A program made the translations under genes and the position numbers. A stretch of DNA of 64,000 nt, from positions 124,001 through 188,000 of the forward strand of contig CAZHAX010000001.1 in the NCBI GenBank assembly GCA_964530325.1, given 5' to 3'. Positions 58,359 through 64,000 of the stretch are shown piece after piece. Below the pieces are notes generated by a model. The model was given only the letters and a program-made list of their open reading frames with translations. It was not told the DNA's origin and did not search any database. This stretch comes from CAZHAX01 sp964530325. Lineage in GTDB: Bacteria; Chloroflexota; Anaerolineae; B4-G1. Position 1 is the stretch's first letter, and each line of letters opens with the position of its first letter.

Positions 58359-59597
58359 TCAGTCGAAGCGGAAGCGCCACACGCCGACCAGGAAGAAAGC
58401 GGCGGCGAAGCCGATCAGTGCCCCTGCCTCGGGCAGGATCCCGGCTACTCCGTAGCCTCGCACCAGCACGTCCTGGAAGCCCTGCATGGCCCAGTAGTGG
58501 GGCACGAAACGGGCCAGCGATTGCATGAACTCCGGCATGACGAAGCTCGGTATCAGACATCCTCCCAGAGCAGACATGGAGAGGGTGAGAAGCGTCGCCA
58601 GCCCGTCGATCTGTGCCTCTGTCTTGCCGAATGTGGCCACCAGAACGCCTAGCCCTGTGGCGGCGGCGGCGAGGGCCATGCTGATCACGACCAGTGCTGC
58701 CGGGTCTCCCAGTTCCATGCCGAAGAAGAGAGCTCCGACGGCGAACATGACCGCGACCTGGATCAGATTGACCAGGTAGTAGGGCAGGAGCTTGCCGGCC
58801 AGAAGCGCGGGCTTGGGCAGCGGCGCCGCCAGCAGCCGGCGGAACGTCCCATCGTGTTTCTCCCGCAGGATCGAAGAGGAGATGGCGGAGACGATGAAGA
58901 AGACGCCGAAGACGGTGTAGCCGGGCACGTTTTGCTGGTATGAGTCGGGGAATGCCTCTACATCCATTGCGGCGGGCGCGACCCTCGACAGCGTGACGAC
59001 GCTTGTGGCCTCCGCGTCGAAGGAGATGTCGGCAAGCGATAGCTGGTCGGCTCCCGGCACGCCGGCGAATGCGCTGGACAACGCCGCCGCGATACGCTCC
59101 GGCGCCAGAGCGCTCTCGGCCACGCGCTCGGCGACGCTGTAGACCATAGCCTCGATGGGAGCGATGAACTGGGTCGAGGATGCCGGGTCCGAGATCAACT
59201 CTAGGCTGGCCGCGGCCTCCGGGTTGTCCAGCCTGGCCTCGATTTGGGCCGAGAAGTCGGCCGGGATGACGAGCACAGCCGCCCTGTCTCCTTCGCTGAC
59301 CAGTGCCTCGGCCTGTTCGCGTGTCAGTGCATCGTCGTCCCATTGAGATTCGACCTCGATGCCGTCCAGGGCATCCAGCTGGGCGATCACCTCCGCTCCG
59401 AGCGGGCCCCGATCGAGAGCCACGACCGGCAGCAGCCGCGGCTGGTCCGAGGTATCGGTTTCGTACATGCCCTGCGTTGCTGCGCTCATTACGACAATGA
59501 ACATCAGAGGCATCAAGAACAGTGCAGCCACGCCTCCGACGTCGGTGAAGAGGATCTTCAAGTCTTTCCAGGTAGCCGAAATGATCTGGCGAATCAT
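58359..59597 (-). CDS. ABC-2 type transporter permease
   Basis: 412 residues. One N-terminal membrane helix (~20-42), a long extracytoplasmic region (~43-215), then five helices (~225-410) in the ABC-2 pattern, with TVFGVFFIVSAISSSILREKHDGTFRRLLAAPLPKPALLAGKLLPYYLVN as the conserved coupling region. It is the membrane half of an exporter with the ATPase encoded 18 bases upstream. Substrate is unknown; drug, peptide or lipid export is typical. The neighbouring two-component system may control it. Confidence 0.9.
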   Translation of the reverse strand: MIRQIISATWKDLKILFTDVGGVAALFLMPLMFIVVMSAATQGMYETDTSDQPRLLPVVALDRGPLGAEVIAQLDALDGIEVESQWDDDALTREQAEALVSEGDRAAVLVIPADFSAQIEARLDNPEAAASLELISDPASSTQFIAPIEAMVYSVAERVAESALAPERIAAALSSAFAGVPGADQLSLADISFDAEATSVVTLSRVAPAAMDVEAFPDSYQQNVPGYTVFGVFFIVSAISSSILREKHDGTFRRLLAAPLPKPALLAGKLLPYYLVNLIQVAVMFAVGALFFGMELGDPAALVVISMALAAAATGLGVLVATFGKTEAQIDGLATLLTLSMSALGGCLIPSFVMPEFMQSLARFVPHYWAMQGFQDVLVRGYGVAGILPEAGALIGFAAAFFLVGVWRFRFD

Positions 59598-59615
59598 CTG
59601 ATTCCTCCTTCGGTC

Positions 59616-60557
59616 TCAGTCCCGCAGCCGTTTGCCCGTCAGCCGCAGGAATACCGTCTCCAGGTTGGGCTCCAGCACCTCGAGGCCGGTGACGTTCGTG
59701 TTCGTCTCGTTGAAGAGCTCGAGCAGTCGGATCAGCGCCTCCTTTGTGTGGACCGCCTCTACTCTGATCCTGCCGTCGAGCTGTTCAGCCGCGCGAACCT
59801 GCTTCAGTGATCTCACCTTCTCGAGCAGGCCGTCCGCCGCTCCATTGGCGATGCCCAGGTGGATGATGCCCTCGGCCAGGTCGCCGATCAGCTGGCAGGG
59901 CGGGTCGAGTGCCACGATGCGGCCTTCGTCGATGATGGCCACCCGGTCGCACAGCCGCTCCGCCTCCTCCATGTAGTGCGTGGTATAGATGATCGTCATG
60001 CCGCCGGCCTTGAGCTGCTCGATGTGCTCGAAGATGGCGTTGCGCGATTGGGGATCGACGCCGACGGTGGGCTCGTCGAGGAACAGCACCTCAGGCCGGT
60101 GCAGCAGTCCGGCAGCGATGTTCAGCCGGCGCTTCATGCCGCCGCTGAAGGTCTTGACTGCTGCGCGCGCTCGCTCCGCGAGCCCTACCAGCTCCAGCGA
60201 CTCGTCCACCCGCATGCGCAGTTCCCTGCCTCTCAGGCCGTAGATGCTGCCGAAGAAGTGCAGGTTGTCGCGGGCGCTCAGGGTGGGGTAGAGAGCTAGC
60301 TCCTGGGGCACCAGGCCGATGCGTTTCTTGACCTGGCCCGGGGCATCGACGACATCGTAGCCGGCGACGACCGCTGAGCCGCTGGTCGGCTCCTGCAGGC
60401 AGGAGAGCAGGGAGATGGTCGTCGTCTTCCCGGCGCCGTTCGGCCCCAGGAAGCCGAAGACCTCCCCCTGGCGGATGGCGAAGCTGATAGCGCGTAGCGC
60501 TTCGACCTCCCCGTACCGCTTCTCCAGCAGATGTGCTTCTACTGCGTTCTTGCTCAT
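59616..60557 (-). CDS. ABC transporter ATP-binding protein (DrrA-like)
   Basis: 313 residues. Walker A FLGPNGAGKTTTIS (~37-50), Q-loop GLVPQELALYPTLS, signature FSGGMKRRLNIAAG (~135-148), Walker B VLFLDEPTVGVDPQSR (~155-170), switch His YTTHYMEEAE. A C-terminal ~80-residue regulatory domain follows, as in DrrA/CcmA-type exporters. Cytosolic partner of the permease. Start ATG 60557 has GGGGGACC upstream. Confidence 0.95.
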   Translation of the reverse strand: MSKNAVEAHLLEKRYGEVEALRAISFAIRQGEVFGFLGPNGAGKTTTISLLSCLQEPTSGSAVVAGYDVVDAPGQVKKRIGLVPQELALYPTLSARDNLHFFGSIYGLRGRELRMRVDESLELVGLAERARAAVKTFSGGMKRRLNIAAGLLHRPEVLFLDEPTVGVDPQSRNAIFEHIEQLKAGGMTIIYTTHYMEEAERLCDRVAIIDEGRIVALDPPCQLIGDLAEGIIHLGIANGAADGLLEKVRSLKQVRAAEQLDGRIRVEAVHTKEALIRLLELFNETNTNVTGLEVLEPNLETVFLRLTGKRLRD

Positions 60558-60725
60558 CAGGTCCCCCTATTCTTGTCAGGCCGGCCGTAGGGCGCTCCTG
60601 CTGCTTGGACTGTTTCGGTGTCGCCAGGAGCATTTGCCCGCCCAACGAAGATTGTATGGCAGAAGATGATGCCTGTGATGTGCCGAAGGGGGGATCGGAG
60701 GGCACATAGAAGTGGGCTCAGGAGC

Positions 60726-60744
60726 GGGGCCTGCTATGACGAAA
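60726..60744. repeat. Direct repeat copy 1
   Basis: GGGGCCTGCTATGACGAAA; 17 of 19 bases match the copy at 60844. Confidence 0.6.
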
Positions 60745-60830
60745 GACACGGACTGCCTGGGTGTGTACCACTGTGAGCGCTGCTATCTGCCTGATCTGTC
60801 GATCCGGCAGGGCGCAGGCGAACACGCAGA

Positions 60831-60853
60831 AGCAGGCCCGGGAGGGGCCTGCT
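60831..60853 (-). terminator. Hairpin downstream of response regulator gene
   Basis: 9-bp perfect stem AGCAGGCCC (60831-60839) / GGGCCTGCT (60845-60853), 5-base loop. It lies ~50 bases after the minus-strand response regulator stop. Its right arm overlaps repeat copy 2. Confidence 0.55.
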
Positions 60854-60862
60854 GTGACCAAA
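60844..60862. repeat. Direct repeat copy 2
   Basis: GGGGCCTGCTGTGACCAAA; differs from copy 1 at two positions. Spacing between copies is 118 bases. Confidence 0.6.
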
Positions 60863-60904
60863 CGAGCGCAGGGCTGAATTGCCCGATGTAGCTCTGGGTT
60901 CGCG

Positions 60905-61561
60905 CTACAGCAGCCCCAGCTCCTGGGCGCGGAGGATTGCCTGGGTGCGGTCGCGCACGTCCAGCTTGCCCAGTATGCTGCTGACGTGGTTCTTGGCCGT
61001 GCCGGTGGAGATGAACAGCCGCTCGCTGATCTCGCGGTTCGACAGGCCCTCGGCGAGCAGCGCCAGCACCTCAAGTTCACGCCCGCTCAGTGGCTCGGGG
61101 AGAGGCTGTTCGCGCCGGGTATGCTCCCGCTCAGTGAGACGGGCGAACTCGGCCACGACCTTGCGGGTCACCGCCGGATGGATGAAGGCTTCGCCGCGGG
61201 CGGCAGCGCGAATCGCCTCGGTCAGCTGCTCCGAGGGCACGTCCTTCAGGAGGTAGCCGGCAGCACCTGCCCGCAGTCCCTCGAAGACGTATTCGTCATC
61301 GTCGAACGTGGTCAGGATGATCACCTTGACCTCGGGGCAGGCGGAGCGCATGCTCCGCGTGGCAGCCACTCCGTCCAGGCCCGGCATGCGTACGTCCATC
61401 AGCACGACGTCCGGCTCGAGCCGCTGGGCCAGTTCGACCGCCTCGTGCCCGTCACTCGCCTCTCCTACTACGCGCAGATCCGTCACCATGTCTAGCAGCA
61501 CTCGCAGACCTTCCCGCACCAGTTGCTGGTCGTCGACGAGCAGAACGCGAATCTCACTCAT
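60905..61561 (-). CDS. NarL/FixJ-family response regulator
   Basis: 218 residues. The receiver domain (~1-120) has the acidic pocket VDD (10-11), phospho-acceptor Asp56 in VVLMDVRMPG, Thr in LTTFDDDEYV and Lys in LLKDVPSEQL (~106). A LuxR-type helix-turn-helix follows (~150-215: LSGRELEVLALLAEGLSNREISERLFISTGTAKNHVSSILGKL). It is a DNA-binding transcription factor. The ATG at 61561 overlaps the end of the histidine kinase gene by eight bases. The likely targets are the nearby exporter and hydrolase genes, which is inference. Confidence 0.94.
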   Translation of the reverse strand: MSEIRVLLVDDQQLVREGLRVLLDMVTDLRVVGEASDGHEAVELAQRLEPDVVLMDVRMPGLDGVAATRSMRSACPEVKVIILTTFDDDEYVFEGLRAGAAGYLLKDVPSEQLTEAIRAAARGEAFIHPAVTRKVVAEFARLTEREHTRREQPLPEPLSGRELEVLALLAEGLSNREISERLFISTGTAKNHVSSILGKLDVRDRTQAILRAQELGLL

Positions 61562-62777
61562 CGGCCCTGCCCTGGCGCGGTACGACGAGGCAGAGGCGGA
61601 AGCCACCCTCGTCGCGGTCCCCGGCCTCGAGCGAACCGCCGAGCAGCGCCAGCCGCTCTCTGAGGCCCAGCAGCCCGTATCCATCTCCGGTAGACCGGCG
61701 CCCGCCGACGCCGTTGTCAGTTATCGTGAGCGAAACCTGCTGTGGTTCGTATGTCAGGTCAACCACGACCGCGCTGGCCTTGGCGTGCTTGCTCACGTTC
61801 GTCAACCCCTCCTGAGCGGCACGGTACAGCGTCAGGTTGGCCGCCGTGCTGAGAGCGTATGGCTCACCCGCCGTGGACAACGTGGCCGAGATGCCGCCCG
61901 CGCGTACCTGCTCCACGAGTTCTGCGATAGCCTGATCCAGCGCCGCTGTATCGAGAGGTGAGGATCGCAGTGCTGCTACGGAGCAACGGACCTCCGCCAG
62001 GCTCTCCCGGGCCAGCTCCTCAGCCTTGGCGATCGATTCCCCAGCCCGCTCAGGCTGGGCAGGAAGGAGCTTGCCGGCGACTTCCAGCTGCCTGGTGATA
62101 GCGGTGAGGAAGTGGCCCAGACTGTCGTGGATCTCGCGGGCCAGCCTGTTCCGCTCCTCCACCACCGCCAGCGCCTCGACCTGGGTGGCGTATTCCTGCA
62201 GGCGGCGGTGCGCCTCCTCAAGCGCGGCCAAGAGCTGCTCGGCACGCTCACGCTCACGTCCCTGCTGCATGAGCGCGGCACTGGCCGCGGCGAAGAAGAG
62301 GAGGCCGCCTGCGTACGGGGGGAGCAGAGCAAGCGCCATCTGGACGCCACCCACGAGCAGGAAGCCGAGAAAGAGCAGGGCCAGGCAGAGGAGCGTGAAA
62401 GCGACGGCCCGGCGAAGCGGCAGGACGAAGTAGGAATGAGGAACGATGATGAAGTAGAGTATAGGTATGAGGCCGATTGCTTCGCCCGCCAGGAGGAAGA
62501 TGGCAGACACCAGTGCGGCCCGGACCAGCATCAGGCTTCCGTGCTGCCAGGCTGGAGCCTCGGCCGGAGGGTCCCAGCTGGCGCCCAGGCCGAAGGCCAC
62601 ATACAGCAGTGTGTAGGGGATCAGGGCGGGCAGCTGCCGGAGTTCGGGCAGGTACAGCAGCGAGGCACCGTAGACCCCCAGCGCAGTCACCTGCCCGGCC
62701 AAGATGAGAATGCGCTCGACGCCCCAGGAAGTGCCGAAGTGCTCGGGGTCTTTCCTGCTCTGCTTCTCTCTTGGCAT
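61554..62777 (-). CDS. Sensor histidine kinase, HisKA_3 (DesK/NarX type)
   Basis: 407 residues. Five or six membrane helices fill ~25-165, with no large sensor domain, then a coiled coil (~170-205). The dimerisation/phospho-acceptor motif is ERNRLAREIHDSLGHFLTAI (His ~215). The ATP-binding part has LYRAAQEGLTNVSKHAKAS (N-box), TDNGVGG (G1) and GYGLLGLRERLALLGG (G2). Membrane helices may sense the membrane state or the exporter substrate itself. It overlaps the response regulator gene. Start ATG 62777. Confidence 0.92.
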   Translation of the reverse strand: MPREKQSRKDPEHFGTSWGVERILILAGQVTALGVYGASLLYLPELRQLPALIPYTLLYVAFGLGASWDPPAEAPAWQHGSLMLVRAALVSAIFLLAGEAIGLIPILYFIIVPHSYFVLPLRRAVAFTLLCLALLFLGFLLVGGVQMALALLPPYAGGLLFFAAASAALMQQGRERERAEQLLAALEEAHRRLQEYATQVEALAVVEERNRLAREIHDSLGHFLTAITRQLEVAGKLLPAQPERAGESIAKAEELARESLAEVRCSVAALRSSPLDTAALDQAIAELVEQVRAGGISATLSTAGEPYALSTAANLTLYRAAQEGLTNVSKHAKASAVVVDLTYEPQQVSLTITDNGVGGRRSTGDGYGLLGLRERLALLGGSLEAGDRDEGGFRLCLVVPRQGRADE

Positions 62778-62804
62778 GGCTGCCCCGTTCGCTGTCAGCG
62801 GCTG

Positions 62805-63773
62805 CTAGAGAGGGATCTCAACCAGCGCTCCTCCGCTCAACTCGTACTCCCAGATCACCTCGAGCGTGGGGCAGCAGAGAGGGTCGCCCGGCTTGTGGGC
62901 GATGCCCTCGATGGCGATCACGCCGTCCGAAATACCCATCGTGTTCACTATCACCCGGTCGCCCAGGAAGGCGATGGCCTCCCCGTGCGGCACGCCGGAA
63001 TCGTTGATCACAGCAGCCACGTAGTAGAAGGTGCCCGTGCCGCCTGCCCGCTCCACCAGGATCACCGCCGCGTCCGCATCGCCGTCGTCGTCCAGGTCGC
63101 TGAAGGCGAGCGGCAGGCCGCGCAGACGGACGGTATAGTCCTCGGGCGGCTCGCCTATAGGTGGCGTCAGCTGGTGGACGCCGTCGACGAGCGTGATCGT
63201 CTCCCCGCCTGTCCAGGCATACTCGCAGTTGCCGAGCTGCTGCATCGTGGGCAGCTCTGCGCTGAGCGGCGGGATGATCACCTCGAGTGTGTAGACGATG
63301 TTGCCTGCGGCGATCGACCTGACGTCGAACAAGTAGTCCTGGGAAACGGGTACCTGTCCCTGGAACTCGTGCGCGCCGGCGTGGTCGGTGATCAGCGGCA
63401 CACCATCCTCTCCCCAGATGATGATGATCACCTCTTGATTGTCGATCTGTTCCTGCGGCAGGCCGACCAGGGCGACGGACAAGGTCTGCCCCTCCGCCGC
63501 CCAAAGGACGTACTCGTCGGAGCCGAATTGCTCGACGACGCCCTGCACCTGGGCAGAGATGGCACCTGGGGCGAACTGAATGCGCGTCCGCCCGCCTTCC
63601 TGCGTGGCCGTCGGTGCCGGAGTGGGGGACGAGGTGGGGGTGAGGGTCGCGCCCTGAAAGGGAGTGATCGTCGGGCTATTGTTCCCGCCGCCCTCTCCGA
63701 AGAGTGGGAAGTTGCAGGCCAGCAGCAGGCAACTGAAGACAAGCAGCAAATACGTCCTGCGCGAAGTGATCAC
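62805..63773 (-). CDS. Lipoprotein of unknown function
   Basis: 322 residues. The signal ends in LLAC (Cys20), then a Thr/Pro/Ser-rich linker (~33-58) typical of lipoproteins of this group. Two all-beta-looking domains follow: ~65-165, resembling pre-peptidase C-type domains (GEDGVPLITDHAGAHEFQGQVPVSQDYLFDVRS), and ~175-322 with an FSDLDDDGDADAAVILV metal-binding-like loop. Three Cys lie in the C-terminal domain (NCEY and LCCPT). A GTG start has GGGAGGAG ~11 bases upstream. Same strand as the two-component system, 27 bases upstream of the kinase gene. Confidence 0.78.
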   Translation of the reverse strand: MITSRRTYLLLVFSCLLLACNFPLFGEGGGNNSPTITPFQGATLTPTSSPTPAPTATQEGGRTRIQFAPGAISAQVQGVVEQFGSDEYVLWAAEGQTLSVALVGLPQEQIDNQEVIIIIWGEDGVPLITDHAGAHEFQGQVPVSQDYLFDVRSIAAGNIVYTLEVIIPPLSAELPTMQQLGNCEYAWTGGETITLVDGVHQLTPPIGEPPEDYTVRLRGLPLAFSDLDDDGDADAAVILVERAGGTGTFYYVAAVINDSGVPHGEAIAFLGDRVIVNTMGISDGVIAIEGIAHKPGDPLCCPTLEVIWEYELSGGALVEIPL

Positions 63774-63863
63774 TTACGGATACTCCTCCCAATGCAATAC
63801 AAAGCCCCGGCGGATAGATCCGGACTGGAATCCCGAGCTCTTCTCGAGGGCCGGCGCTCTGTC

Positions 63864-64000
63864 CTAGTACTGCCAGTAGGACTCCGCTATCTGCAGCAGC
63901 ACGCCTTTGGTGGTGGCCAGGTAGTCGGCGTACGTGGAGATGCCGGAAGGGGCTGCTCCGTATTCGATCCGAGTGTCGTCCCCCAGGTGCACCACGTACG
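63864..64000 (-). CDS. 3' end of an unidentified gene, truncated by window edge
   Basis: The minus-strand frame is open from the window edge to a TAG at 63866-63864, giving 45 C-terminal residues ending ATTKGVLLQIAESYWQY. An acidic, aromatic-ended tail like this is seen at the C-terminus of secreted or hydrolytic enzymes, but I cannot name it. It is the gene upstream of the lipoprotein, in the same direction. Confidence 0.5.
   Translation of the reverse strand, partial: YVVHLGDDTRIEYGAAPSGISTYADYLATTKGVLLQIAESYWQY

Larger units (their letters stand above)
60558..60904. other. Intergenic region with repeat and hairpin, between exporter and response regulator
   Basis: 347 bases with no gene I can support. 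It contains a 19-base imperfect direct repeat (60726-60744 and 60844-60862) and a perfect 9-bp inverted repeat (60831-60853). Part should hold the exporter promoter, but I cannot define it. Confidence 0.55.

Noticed and set aside
1..64000. Prophage, integrase, insertion sequence or toxin-antitoxin genes
   Set aside because: No transposase, integrase, terminal inverted repeats or typical small toxin pairs were seen.

Overview
This is a GC-rich (roughly 60-65% by eye), gene-dense bacterial chromosome segment, probably from an uncultured member of the Chloroflexota (Anaerolineae-like). That assignment is inference. It rests on Thr/Pro-rich linkers after lipoprotein signals, two secreted proteins ending in a V-[FY]-L-P-L-V-L-R tail, GT-C glycosyltransferases, a CdaA-YbbR pair and FHA proteins near murJ. 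A run of exactly 100 N (17194-17293) shows that this is a scaffolded draft or metagenome assembly. I see no rRNA, CRISPR array, insertion sequence, phage gene or plasmid origin. One tRNA, tRNA-Phe(GAA), is present.

Layout. 1-2703: end of a purine operon, a PurD-PurM fusion cut by the window edge, a membrane zincin and PurN. 2752-9867 (minus): patatin-like lipase, two GT-C glycosyltransferases, MTA phosphorylase, an SDR gene with an internal deletion, and two FHA proteins. 9990-14796 (plus): archease-RtcB RNA ligase, a C39-like/TPR protein, and MurJ. 14880-20648: surface proteins (DUF2807 lipoprotein, beta-helix protein with an assembly gap, 14-repeat FG-GAP protein). 20919-24964 (plus): cytochrome b plus molybdopterin lipoprotein pair, and a CrtI/CrtB-type carotenoid pair. 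25018-32566 (minus): tRNA-Phe, CCA-adding enzyme, DtD, TrpRS, AcpS, an active/inactive M16 peptidase pair and a UDP-glucose dehydrogenase. 32706-41821: a small secreted Cys protein, Der, YbbR, CdaA, a large TPR protein, ArgF, a TtcA-like protein and RfbB.

41957-52986 (all plus) is the most unusual block: a TPR protein, two divergent ornithine/aspartate-type carbamoyltransferases, a carbamate kinase, two different fold-type-II PLP enzymes, a fused FAD/2Fe-2S subunit of a molybdenum hydroxylase, and a SufC/SufB pair. The set resembles the E. coli ygeW-yqeA-xdh locus but is built differently. I infer catabolism of a (di)carbamoylated amino acid, possibly derived from purines, with ATP made through carbamoyl phosphate. 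The Fe-S assembly genes are next to an Fe-S flavoprotein.

53034-64000: BioY, RsgA, an ECF sigma/anti-sigma pair ending in a strong terminator, then a minus-strand set of a serine hydrolase lipoprotein, an ABC-2 exporter, a NarL/DesK-type two-component system, a lipoprotein and a gene cut by the window edge.

Promoter-like sites of the TTGNNN-N16-18-TANNNT type precede many transcription units. At least six share an extended -10 (TGGTA, usually TGTGGTA). Two divergent promoters at 9870-9990 would produce almost leaderless mRNAs.
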